Shown here piece after piece: positions 13,863 to 21,299 of a stretch of DNA of 21,333 nucleotides. Made by a program: the position numbers and the translations under genes. Numbering within the stretch: position 1 is the first letter of the stretch; each line of letters opens with the position of its first letter. Location of the stretch: assembly GCA_025925185.1 (NCBI GenBank), contig JAICLV010000026.1, positions 1 through 21,333 on the forward strand. Reading direction: 5' to 3'. The stretch comes from Acidothermaceae bacterium. Lineage in GTDB: Bacteria; Actinomycetota; Actinomycetes; Acidothermales; Acidothermaceae. The notes beneath the pieces are model-generated. The model was not told where the DNA came from and ran no database searches. It saw only the letters and a program-made list of their open reading frames with translations.

Positions 13863-15008
13863 CTAGAGGTTCGAGGCTGGCCATCCGAGAAGGCGGGCGC
13901 CCAACGCGGCGGTCTGCAGCACGTACAACTGGTCGGGCACGCCAGGGTCGTGTCCGGTGAGCTCGCGCAGCCGTGACAGCCGGTAGGTCACCGCCCGAAC
14001 CGACAGGTGCATGCGGCGCGCTGTCGCCGCCGCGTTCGCGCCGGTCGCCGCGTAAGTGGCGATCGTGTCGAGCAGCGGTTGCGGTCCGCCACGCGCGCCG
14101 CGCAGGGGCGTGAGCACGCTGTCGATCAGGTCGGCGATCGCCTCTCGATCCCGCAGCAGCACCCGGTAGACCAGCAGGTCGGCAATCCGGACGACGGCAT
14201 CGGGCAGCTCGAGCAGGTCGGCGAGCCGCAGCGCGTCTCGCGCCTCGTCATAAGAGCGGACCACGCCCGCCGGCCCGCCGTAACCGCGGCCGACACCGCA
14301 CCGCCAGACCCGGTCGCCCCTCCTGGACGCGACCGCCTCGCTGAGCGCGGCGATGACGGCGTCGACTCGCGCCAGCTTGGTCGTCGGCAGCACGCAGACG
14401 AGTTGCCCTTCCTTGGTCGCGACTAAGGCGCCGTCGCCCGCGGTGGCGGCGACGGCGTTCTCGACGCGGGCGACGACCGGCGTCGCGTCGCGAAACGCTC
14501 GCGGGCTGGAAAGGACGACGACAACGTGGCCGCCGACGACGTCGACGCCGAACCGCTCCGCGGCCGTCAAGAGTCGCGACGGCTCACCGGTGCCGGAGAG
14601 CAAGTCGTCGACGAACTCCCGCCGGGCCGCCTCCTCGCGGCGGATCGCCCACCGCCGGGCGGCCTGGAAACCCTCCGCCGCCGCGGCCACAGCATCGTCG
14701 GCCGCGCGCAAGACCGCCTCACCGACGTCGTGCATGTCGTGCAGGTCGGCGGCGTCGCGGACGGCGGGCAGCGCGCGCCATGCGCGCCAGGTCGCCGACA
14801 GGTACAGGTCGACGAGCGCCCGCAGCGGAACGCCTTGCTCGGCGGCCCGGCCGCCCAGCGCGTGGCAGCGGGCAAGCGCGCCGTCGTCCAATCTGGCACC
14901 GGCGGCGCTGGCCGCCGCGAGTTCGCGGAGATAGTCACCGAGCAGGGCCGGGTCGACGCCGCCCGCCTCGGCGGCCGCGGCTTCGGCCACGGTCGACCAG
15001 TCGTCCAT
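13863..15008 (-). CDS. CdaR/PucR-family transcriptional regulator
   Basis: The protein has 381 residues. The N-terminal half is helical and rich in Ala and Arg, like the helical sensor region of this family. A GGDEF-like CdaR middle domain spans about 165-290, with the typical GVGRGYGGPAGVVRSYDEARDAL near its end. The C-terminal PucR helix-turn-helix is at about 312-372 (TGANAAATARRMHLSVRAVTYRLSRLRELTG). Relatives control sugar-acid, purine or amino-acid use, mostly as activators. GGAGG lies nine bases before the ATG. Three copies of one palindrome flank the gene, two in its divergent upstream region and one downstream, making them candidate binding sites. The inducer is unknown. Confidence 0.88.
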   Translation of the reverse strand: MDDWSTVAEAAAAEAGGVDPALLGDYLRELAAASAAGARLDDGALARCHALGGRAAEQGVPLRALVDLYLSATWRAWRALPAVRDAADLHDMHDVGEAVLRAADDAVAAAAEGFQAARRWAIRREEAARREFVDDLLSGTGEPSRLLTAAERFGVDVVGGHVVVVLSSPRAFRDATPVVARVENAVAATAGDGALVATKEGQLVCVLPTTKLARVDAVIAALSEAVASRRGDRVWRCGVGRGYGGPAGVVRSYDEARDALRLADLLELPDAVVRIADLLVYRVLLRDREAIADLIDSVLTPLRGARGGPQPLLDTIATYAATGANAAATARRMHLSVRAVTYRLSRLRELTGHDPGVPDQLYVLQTAALGARLLGWPASNL

Positions 15009-15056
15009 CTCGCGTCGCCTCCGGCCCTGCGTTCTCCCGGCCTGCCGCGCCAGCGG

Positions 15057-15073
15057 TTGCCGACGTGCGGCAG
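15057..15073. promoter_or_regulatory. Palindrome TTGCC-N7-GGCAG, copy B
   Basis: TTGCCGACGTGCGGCAG differs from copy A at one central base and the last base, and CAA follows directly. It lies 49 bases upstream of the PucR-type start and 67 bases (centre to centre) from copy C, in the region shared with the divergent TerC transcript. Confidence 0.5.
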
Positions 15074-15123
15074 CAAGTGGGGCCAGATGTTAGCCGGGCG
15101 GGGCTCGCCTTACCACCTGTGCA

Positions 15124-15140
15124 TTGCCACATGCTGGCAA
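15124..15140. promoter_or_regulatory. Palindrome TTGCC-N7-GGCAA, copy C
   Basis: TTGCCACATGCTGGCAA has six-base perfect arms. It is 50 bases upstream of the start of the small Cys-rich gene that leads into TerC. It shares TTGCC-N7-GGCA with copies A and B but has a different centre, which is the pattern expected for an operator where only the half-sites are read. Confidence 0.55.
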
Positions 15141-15189
15141 GACCGAATCCGTCGGGAAGCCGTCGTAAAGCAGCAGGGAGTGATAGGCC

Positions 15190-15465
15190 GTGCCGAACAC
15201 CGCGCACGCCTCGCGTGTCGCCTCAGATGTCACGGTCAGCACGTTAAGCCGACCGATTGGCATCAGCACGAGCGAGGCGCAGCGGTTCCAGCCGCCGCGT
15301 TGCGAGCATTGCGGTGCGCTCACCCAGCTGCGCTGGATCGACGTCTCCGCCACCCCGGACTCCGAGCCGCGCTGGCAGCTGGACCTCATCCGCTGCCTGA
15401 CTCCGGGGTGTCCTGCGACCGCGGGTGACACCGCGAACGCGAGCGGCTCGGCCGATCGCCGGTGA
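15190..15465 (+). CDS. Small Cys-rich protein, zinc-ribbon-like, coupled to TerC
   Basis: The protein has 91 residues and I do not recognise its family. It has C38-E-H-C41 and C69-L-T-P-G-C74, an arrangement able to hold a metal, with a strand-rich stretch between (TQLRWIDVSATP...RWQLDLIRC). The N-terminal 30 residues look disordered, and there is no signal peptide. The start is GTG, with AGGGAG upstream. The TGA stop overlaps the GTG start of the TerC gene as GTGA, which strongly suggests a real, translated gene whose product is needed alongside TerC. Codon choice is GC-rich like its neighbours. Metal binding is inferred from the cysteines only. Confidence 0.65.
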   Translation: MPNTAHASRVASDVTVSTLSRPIGISTSEAQRFQPPRCEHCGALTQLRWIDVSATPDSEPRWQLDLIRCLTPGCPATAGDTANASGSADRR

Positions 15466-16496
15466 GCGTGCCGCTTTGGGCGTGGGTGGTCACGCTCACC
15501 GGCATCGGCGCGCTCGTCGCGCTCGATCTTCGGCACGCGCGTTCGCCACACGAGGTCAAATTCCGCGAGGCCCTTCGCTGGTCGCTCATCTACATCGCGG
15601 CCGCGATCGTCTTCGGGATCGTCATCGGAATCACGGCCGGCGCGCACCACGCGACCGAGTTCTTCGCCGGCTACCTGGTCGAGGAAAGCCTGTCGATCGA
15701 CAACTTGTTCGTTTTCGCGGTGATCCTCGGGCGATTCGCCGTTCCGTCACGCCATCGGCAGCGCATCTTGCTGATCGGCATCATCGGCGCACTCGTGTTG
15801 CGCGCGGTGTTCATCGCGGTCGGGGCGGCGATGATCGAGCGGCTCACCTTCACGTTCGTCATCTTCGGCGCGTTCCTGATCTACACGGCGATCCAACTGC
15901 TCCGAACGCAGGGCGAAACCAAAGAAAACGTCGGCGACACCCGCGCCGTTCGTTTGCTGCGCCGCGTCATGCCGGTGACAAGCGACGGACCCGACGGCGC
16001 TCTCGTCGTCAAGCACAACGGACGACGCGCGGCCACGCCGTTGTTGGTCGCCACAGTCGCGATTCTTTCCGTCGACATCGTGTTCGCGATGGACTCGATC
16101 CCGGCGATTTTCGGGATCACCCACACGCCCTACTTGGTGTTCACCGCGAACGCCTTCGCGTTGCTCGGCCTGCGCGCGCTGTACTTCCTGGTGGTCGGTC
16201 TGCTCGACCGGCTAGTGCACCTGCACTACGGCCTGGCGGTCGTGCTGTCGTTCATTGGCGTGAAGCTGGTGTTGCACTACCTGCACACCGTGAACGAGGC
16301 GGTGCCAGAAATCAGCACGCTGGTCTCGCTCGCGGTCGTCGTGACCGTGCTGGCCGCGACGACCGTCACGAGCCTGCGATCGTCACGCGGCTCGCGTGAC
16401 TCGAGCGACCAGGCACCGGAACTCGTCGACCGTGAGGTCAGTACGTCGGCTTCCGGAAGTAGTCGTTACTCGGCTTCTGCGCAAGCAGAACGATGA
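15462..16496 (+). CDS. TerC/Alx-family integral membrane protein
   Basis: The protein has 344 residues and about eight to nine membrane helices. The two TerC hallmarks are present: EESLSIDNLFVF (about 74-85) and DIVFAMDSIPAIFGIT (205-220), whose acidic residues sit in the membrane. TerC relatives include Alx and have been tied to manganese export, metal loading of exported proteins and tellurite resistance. The GTG start overlaps the stop of the Cys-rich gene by four bases. The C-terminal 40 residues are Ser/Arg-rich and the last 59 bases overlap the convergent membrane-protein gene. No other ter gene is in view, so tellurite resistance should not be assumed. Confidence 0.92.
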   Translation: MSVPLWAWVVTLTGIGALVALDLRHARSPHEVKFREALRWSLIYIAAAIVFGIVIGITAGAHHATEFFAGYLVEESLSIDNLFVFAVILGRFAVPSRHRQRILLIGIIGALVLRAVFIAVGAAMIERLTFTFVIFGAFLIYTAIQLLRTQGETKENVGDTRAVRLLRRVMPVTSDGPDGALVVKHNGRRAATPLLVATVAILSVDIVFAMDSIPAIFGITHTPYLVFTANAFALLGLRALYFLVVGLLDRLVHLHYGLAVVLSFIGVKLVLHYLHTVNEAVPEISTLVSLAVVVTVLAATTVTSLRSSRGSRDSSDQAPELVDREVSTSASGSSRYSASAQAER

Positions 16497-16998
16497 TCGC
16501 GAGATCAACCACGCCACCGACGAGGCTGGCCGCCCGGCTGCCGCCCGTGTTCGTCTGGGCTAGCGACGACAGCGCACTCAATACGCCCAACGCGGCCAGC
16601 ACCCAGGTGACGATGCGGGCCCAGTTCTTGCCCTTCTTCACCTGCAACGCGAGCAGCACGTACAAGACGATGAAGATAACGCCGAACGTGATGCCGATCG
16701 CGACCGCTGCGTTGACGACCGTGTCGAGCTTGTGCGCGTCGTAGTCGGGGTTCTTCTTGGCGATCTGGTCGCGCAGGTTGCTCTTGCTGGCGAGCAACAC
16801 GATCAGGCCGATGACGCCGAGCGCGGCGCTGACGAACATCAACCGCGTCGCGTTGACGACCGACGAAGGCGGCGGGCCGACCGGACCACGCGGCACCGCG
16901 TATTGGTTTTGGTCGACGGGCGGCATCGGCGCGCCATATGGCGGTGGCCCGGGCTCGACCGGCGGCGCCGGCTCGTAGGGGTTCGGTCCCTCGGTCAT
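16438..16998 (-). CDS. Proline-rich four-helix membrane protein of unknown function
   Basis: The protein has 186 residues. The first 45 are Pro/Gly/Tyr-rich and probably disordered (NPYEPAPPVEPGPPPYG). Four membrane segments follow, near 52-70, 94-117, 127-145 and 158-170. Such proline-headed small membrane proteins are common in actinobacteria, and I cannot assign a function. GAGGAG lies five bases before the ATG at 16998. The gene stands alone: the next gene upstream is divergent and the 3' end overlaps TerC. Confidence 0.8.
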   Translation of the reverse strand: MTEGPNPYEPAPPVEPGPPPYGAPMPPVDQNQYAVPRGPVGPPPSSVVNATRLMFVSAALGVIGLIVLLASKSNLRDQIAKKNPDYDAHKLDTVVNAAVAIGITFGVIFIVLYVLLALQVKKGKNWARIVTWVLAALGVLSALSSLAQTNTGGSRAASLVGGVVDLAIIVLLAQKPSNDYFRKPTY

Positions 16999-17249
16999 GC
17001 GGTCTCCTCGGTTGGCATCGCGACGCGGTTCACGGAAGGCTCAAGGGAAAGGTAGTGAGCCCCACCGCTCGCGGCCAGCTGACGCGGCCATAAATGCTCT
17101 CGTTAATCTCGTCGGGCCGCGGCTTATCGGGCAAATCGGCGGCGAGCGGTCAGGCGCCGCACGCTACGGTGGTACGGCTGTAGGGGCAAGCGGGCCCCCC
17201 GCGCCGCGCGTCTGCGTTCCAGCCAATCGACACAAACCGGGGAGCGGCA

Positions 17250-18173
17250 GTGATTGAAGTCCGTGGACTCACGAAGCGATTCGGCAGCACCCTTGCCGTC
17301 GACGACTTGACGTTCGACGTCCCGCCTGGCGTCGTCACCGGCTTCCTCGGCCCGAACGGCGCGGGCAAGTCAACGACGATGCGGGTGATCCTCGGCCTCG
17401 ACCGCCCGACCAGCGGCACCGCGCTCGTCAACGGCCGCTCGTACACGAAGGCGGATAGCCCCATGCACGAGGTCGGCGCGTTGCTCGACGCGAAGGACGT
17501 GCACGGCGGCCGCAGCGCGCGAAACCACTTGCTCGCGATGGCGCAAAGCAACGGGATACCCGCTCGTCGGGTCGACGAGGTGCTCGAGCTGGTGGGTCTT
17601 CAGTCGGTGGCGAAACGGCGCATCAAGGGCTTCTCGCTCGGGATGTCACAACGACTAGGCATTGCGGGAACGATGCTCGGCAACCCGCAGGTGCTGTTGT
17701 TCGACGAGCCGGTCAACGGCCTCGACCCCGAAGGCATCCTGTGGATCCGCAACTTCATGAAGGCCCTGGCGGCCGAGGGTCGCACGGTGTTCGTCTCCAG
17801 CCACCTGATGAGCGAGATGGCGCTCACCGCCGACCGTCTCGTCGTCATCGGTCGCGGCCGGTTGATCGCCGACGTCGGCACGGCCGAGTTCATCGCGAGC
17901 GGGTCGACCAACCACGTGCGGGTTCGCTCGCCTCAGCAGGCGCAGCTGGCCGGGCTGGTCGAGGCCAAGGGAGTCGCCGCCAACCAGGTCAACGGTTACC
18001 TGGAGTTGCGCGGGGTCACGTGTGACGAGATCGGCGATCTGGCCGCCGCGAACGGCATCACCATCCACGAGCTCTTCCAGGAGCGCGCGTCGCTAGAGGA
18101 GGCGTTCATGGAACTCACCCGCGACGCCGTCGAGTACCACGCCCCCGCACCGACTCAGGAGGTGGCGCGGTGA
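17250..18173 (+). CDS. ABC transporter ATP-binding protein
   Basis: The protein has 307 residues. Walker A is GPNGAGKST (34-42), the signature is FSLGMSQR (128-135), Walker B is VLLFDEP (148-154) and the switch histidine is H185 in SSHLM. The C-terminal 90 residues form the extra domain usual in DrrA/CcmA-like export ATPases. The start is GTG with GGGGAG five bases upstream. Its TGA overlaps the GTG of the permease gene. Together they would form an ABC-2 type exporter or membrane-remodelling pump; the substrate is unknown. The downstream permease is frameshifted, so the pair may not work in this strain. Confidence 0.93.
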   Translation: MIEVRGLTKRFGSTLAVDDLTFDVPPGVVTGFLGPNGAGKSTTMRVILGLDRPTSGTALVNGRSYTKADSPMHEVGALLDAKDVHGGRSARNHLLAMAQSNGIPARRVDEVLELVGLQSVAKRRIKGFSLGMSQRLGIAGTMLGNPQVLLFDEPVNGLDPEGILWIRNFMKALAAEGRTVFVSSHLMSEMALTADRLVVIGRGRLIADVGTAEFIASGSTNHVRVRSPQQAQLAGLVEAKGVAANQVNGYLELRGVTCDEIGDLAAANGITIHELFQERASLEEAFMELTRDAVEYHAPAPTQEVAR

Positions 18174-19011
18174 CCGCCGAAACCGCGAGCCCTACCGCGG
18201 CACCCCGCGCCCACGCGGCATCGCCCAAGGGCAGCACATTGCCCCACGTGATGCGCTCGGAGTGGACCAAGCTGTTCTCCGTACGCTCCACCGGCTGGAC
18301 CCTGCTGGCACTGGTCGCAGCGACGATCGGCCTAGGGGTGGGGTGTTGGCCAGCTGGGGCACGAACCACGGCTGGTCGCAGATGTCCGACGCCGACCGCG
18401 CCAAGTTCGATCCGGTGTCGACGAGCATGTCGGGGCTCGCACACGGCCACCTGGCGCTCGCGGTGCTCGGCGTGATGGTGATCAGCGCTGAGTACTCCAC
18501 GGGCGGCATTCGGGTCTCGCTCACGACCGTGCCGCAACGGATGCGGCTGCTCACCGCGAAGACGCTGGTGTTCACCGCGGTCGCGTTCGCGGTCGGGATC
18601 GCGACGGCGTTCGGCGCGTTCTACGCCGGTCAGCCGTGGTTCTCGAAGCGCGGCATCGGCGCGACCATTGGCGACCCCGGCGTGCTGCGCGCCGTGATCG
18701 GCGGCGGTCTGTACGTCGCCGCCAGCGGGTTGTTCGGTCTCGCGATGGGCACCCTGCTGCGCCGCACCGCCGGCGCCGTCACCGCCGCGGTGGCGCTGTT
18801 GCTCGTCGTGCCACCGCTGATGAACCTGTTGCCCGGCGCGTGGGGCGACGCCGTCGTCCGATATTTCACGAGCAATGCCGGCCAGCAGATCTCCTACATC
18901 CACCAAAGCGGCAACTACCTGACGCCCTGGGTGGGCTTCGGCGTTTATTGCCTGTGGTGGATCGTGCCGCTCGCGATCGGCGCATGGCTGATGGAGCGCC
19001 GAGACGCTTAA
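18170..19011 (+). pseudogene. ABC-2 type permease, interrupted by a one-base frameshift
   Basis: The start is GTG at 18170 with AGGAGG seven bases upstream, overlapping the ATPase stop. The first frame encodes MTAETAS... and one membrane helix (TGWTLLALVAATIGLGVG), then runs into unrelated sequence until 18475. The rest of a typical ABC-2 permease (VLASWGTNHGW... ending in LMERRDA, with five further hydrophobic segments) is in the next frame up to 19011. The switch point is GGGGTGGGG at 18335-18343; one extra G there would join the frames into a 280-residue protein. It may be a real mutation, a sequencing or assembly error in the G tract, or slippage. Codon use on both sides is intact, so any mutation is recent. 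Its end overlaps the convergent GTP cyclohydrolase gene by four bases. Confidence 0.8.
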
Positions 19012-19691
19012 GGCGACCACCCGATCGGCGCCTCAAACAGGTGGGCGCCGCGCGCGGCCTTCGTCTGCAGATAACGAGCGTTCGCCTGCGACAAGTGCAC
19101 GCCGGTCGGCACCTGCTCGCTGATCTCGACGCCGAGCCGGGCAAGCTGCTCGGCCTTGTCCGGGTTGCTGCTCAACAGCGCGATCTCACGAATCCCCAGC
19201 GCGAACAGCATTTGGGCCGCCACGGTGTAGTCGCGCTCGTCGGCGGCGTGCCCGAGTGCCACGTTGGCCTCGTATGTGTCGAGGCCCTCGTCTTGCAAGG
19301 TGTACGCGTCGAGCTTGGCGTACAGGCCGATCCCTCGCCCCTCCTGCCGCAGGTACAGGAGAAAGCCACCGTGCGTCGCGATGCGCTCGACCGCCTCGCG
19401 CAGTTGCGGCCCGCAATCGCAGCGCTGGCTGCCGAAGACGTCGCCGGTCAGGCACTCGCTGTGCGGCCGCACCAGCGGGGGCCGGGCGTGGCCGTGATCG
19501 CCTAACCCGAGCGCCACATGTTCGCGGCCGTCGACTAGACCGTCGAACGTGAAGACACGCGCCGGCGCGGCGTAGCCATCGGTGAAGCGCAACGGCAGGG
19601 GCACCTCGGCGCGAATCGTCGCTCGAGGTGCGCGATCCGGCCGGGGAAACCGCAGCAGCGAGTGCGCCACGTCAGATGGCTCACTGCTCAC
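19008..19691 (-). CDS. ribA: GTP cyclohydrolase II
   Basis: The protein has 227 residues, a stand-alone enzyme without the RibB domain found in bifunctional RibBA. The zinc site is C80-L-T-G-D-x5-C91-D-C93-G, followed by RQEGRGIGL (115-123) and A-Y-T-L-Q-D. The tyrosine of that last motif, equivalent to E. coli Y105, is kept, as in conventional enzymes. The reaction opens GTP to a diaminopyrimidinone, releasing formate and pyrophosphate, the first step toward riboflavin and related pterin or deazapurine compounds. A usual LTNNP motif reads LSSNP. I chose GTG 19691 because GGAG lies seven bases upstream; it overlaps the reductase gene by 11 bases. GTG 19670 is an alternative. Confidence 0.9.
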   Translation of the reverse strand: MSSEPSDVAHSLLRFPRPDRAPRATIRAEVPLPLRFTDGYAAPARVFTFDGLVDGREHVALGLGDHGHARPPLVRPHSECLTGDVFGSQRCDCGPQLREAVERIATHGGFLLYLRQEGRGIGLYAKLDAYTLQDEGLDTYEANVALGHAADERDYTVAAQMLFALGIREIALLSSNPDKAEQLARLGVEISEQVPTGVHLSQANARYLQTKAARGAHLFEAPIGWSP

Positions 19692-20373
19692 TGAATCGCT
19701 CCGACAACGCGTAGCGCAACAACACGACGTCTCCGATCTGCCTGACCTCCGCCAACGTCGCCCGACGCCCTGGATTCCATGGGAAAAGGCCGTCGCTGAC
19801 GAACCTCCTCGCCTGCGAGTCACCGACGAAGAACGGCGCGACCACCAGCTGCAGCTCGTCGACGAGGTCGGCGGTGAGGAACTGCGTGTGCACCGTGCCA
19901 CCACCCTCGACCATCAACCGAGTGACACCGCGACGATGCAAGTCGTGGCCGAGATCGCGCACGTTGAGTCGCTCACCGCCGTCGACGACGGTCGCGACGG
20001 AGGCCAAGTTCTTCTTGGCGGTCGACAGGCTCGGCCGCGAGCAATACACCAGTTTCTCGACGTCGCCGGCGACGAAAAACGCGCCCGTCGGATCGAGTCG
20101 CGCGTGTCGGGTCAGCGTCACTTTGACGGGTGACGGTCGCAGGCCGCGGGCGACCCGGTCACGCTGCCGGGATTTCGACCGCACGAGCAGGCTCGGGTTG
20201 TCGTTGCGCACGGTGGCCGCGCCAACGAGGATCGCGTCGCACGTCGCACGCACCGCGTCAACCCGGTCGAAGTCAGCGTCGTTCGACAACGGCAACCGCT
20301 TCACCGTCGCGCTGTCGAGGTAACCGTCGATCGACATGCCGCAACTCAGCAGGGTGTACGGGCGGTCAGCCAC
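19681..20373 (-). CDS. Stand-alone RibD C-terminal (dihydrofolate reductase-like) reductase
   Basis: The protein has 230 residues from GTG 20373, with GAGG five bases upstream. It consists only of the reductase fold of RibD: CGMSIDGYLD at the N-terminus, VGAATVRNDNP (50-60) and the nucleotide-binding VEGGGTVHTQFL (156-167). In riboflavin synthesis this domain reduces the ribosyl side chain with NADPH. Here the usual N-terminal zinc deaminase domain is absent and not encoded nearby. The gene overlaps the flippase-like gene upstream by 28 bases and the GTP cyclohydrolase II gene downstream by 11 bases, so the three are tightly coupled. The likely substrate is the cyclohydrolase product or a close derivative. 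Confidence 0.87.
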   Translation of the reverse strand: MADRPYTLLSCGMSIDGYLDSATVKRLPLSNDADFDRVDAVRATCDAILVGAATVRNDNPSLLVRSKSRQRDRVARGLRPSPVKVTLTRHARLDPTGAFFVAGDVEKLVYCSRPSLSTAKKNLASVATVVDGGERLNVRDLGHDLHRRGVTRLMVEGGGTVHTQFLTADLVDELQLVVAPFFVGDSQARRFVSDGLFPWNPGRRATLAEVRQIGDVVLLRYALSERFSEQ

Positions 20374-21299
20374 GTCTGCCTCTTTTCCATCGGACGACGC
20401 CGCGAAGCGGCTCGCACCCAGTCGTTCACCAGCACCGCGAGCCCAGGAAGACAGGCGGCGAACGCGAGGACGCCGTACACGGTGGCGGTCGCCACTCCTT
20501 GGGTGGCGCCAAGGCCAGCGCTCGCGAACACCCACGCGGCGACCCCCTCTCTCGGCCCCCAACCGCCGACATTCAACGGCACCGCCATCGCGAGCAACAC
20601 GACGAAAGTGAGCGGCAGCATGGTGGCCGCCGACGCGGCCGACCCGACGACGTGTGCGGCCAAGAGAAACGTCGCGGCATGGCCGACGACGGCAATCGCC
20701 GACACCGCAACGATTGTCGGCCAGTTACGGCGGCTTAGCAGCGCCGCGCGGACGTCCGACGCCAGCACCCGGCGCACCCGCGGCATGGCGCGAGCCGTCA
20801 AGGCGGCCACGACGTACACCGCCGCCCCAACCCCAACCGCAACCGCAACCGCGACCGGCGCCCATGACCGCACCGGCGAGGGAAAGGTGAGAAGCACGAC
20901 GATCGCGGCCGCCACTTGCACCGCTTGACCGGCGACGCGCTCCCATCCGACGGCGCGCAGACCGTTGCCCACGCCACCGCTGTCACGGCCCTGCCGCACG
21001 CCGCGATGGACGTCGCCGACGACCCCGCCGGGCAGAACGGTGTTGAGGAACTGCGAGCGGTAATACGCCGCGACAGCAGTTGCGAGCGGGATCTCGACAC
21101 CAAGACCGCGGGCGACGACACGCCACCGCGTCGCACCGCACGTCGTCGTTACCAGGCCGATGCCGGTCGCGGCGGCGAGTGACCAACCGGTGATCGACCG
21201 GAGTCCGGCGAGGAACGGGCCGCCGCCGACGCGCCACCCGACGACGGCGAGCACCGCCGCGCCCGCGAACAGTCGCAGTAGCGCGCCCCGCCGGATCAC
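20346..21299 (-). CDS. Flippase-like membrane protein (lysylphosphatidylglycerol synthase TM family)
   Basis: The protein has 317 residues and about eight membrane segments. The family signature is clear in YYRSQFLNTVLPGGVVGDVHRGV (about 79-101), then W-E-R-V-A-G-Q, and later MAVPLNVGGWGPREG. This domain occurs in MprF, AglD and many stand-alone membrane proteins beside glycosyltransferases, with proposed flippase or lipid-linked-substrate roles. The start is GTG, with only a weak GGTGG upstream. A TGA overlaps it as GTGA, suggesting an upstream gene cut by the window edge. It is translationally linked to the RibD-like and RibA-like genes, an unusual partner set. Confidence 0.82.
   Translation of the reverse strand: MIRRGALLRLFAGAAVLAVVGWRVGGGPFLAGLRSITGWSLAAATGIGLVTTTCGATRWRVVARGLGVEIPLATAVAAYYRSQFLNTVLPGGVVGDVHRGVRQGRDSGGVGNGLRAVGWERVAGQAVQVAAAIVVLLTFPSPVRSWAPVAVAVAVGVGAAVYVVAALTARAMPRVRRVLASDVRAALLSRRNWPTIVAVSAIAVVGHAATFLLAAHVVGSAASAATMLPLTFVVLLAMAVPLNVGGWGPREGVAAWVFASAGLGATQGVATATVYGVLAFAACLPGLAVLVNDWVRAASRRRPMEKRQTWLTARTPC

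Noticed and set aside
12378..13976. A 532-codon open frame on the plus strand opposite the site-2 protease
   Set aside because: It is an Arg/Asp/Gln-rich shadow of the M50 gene that also runs across the intergenic dyads and into the PucR-type gene. No domain or ribosome site supports it.
15076..15146. Possible yybP-ykoY (manganese) riboswitch before the Cys-rich/TerC genes, prompted by CTGGCAAGACC
   Set aside because: TerC-family genes are classic targets of this riboswitch, but the other conserved bases are not visible and the matching stretch is better explained by the TTGCC-N7-GGCAA palindrome. A covariance-model search would settle it.
16999..17249. The 251-bp gap between the proline-rich membrane protein and the ABC ATPase, checked for promoters, small genes and RNA genes
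   Set aside because: I see -10-like hexamers (for example TACGGT near 17163) but no convincing -35 partner, no tRNA-like fold and no supported short frame.
18636..19505. A long plus-strand open frame spanning the ABC permease end and the GTP cyclohydrolase gene
   Set aside because: It is an Arg-rich shadow that crosses the convergent junction. The permease and cyclohydrolase frames carry the recognisable sequence.
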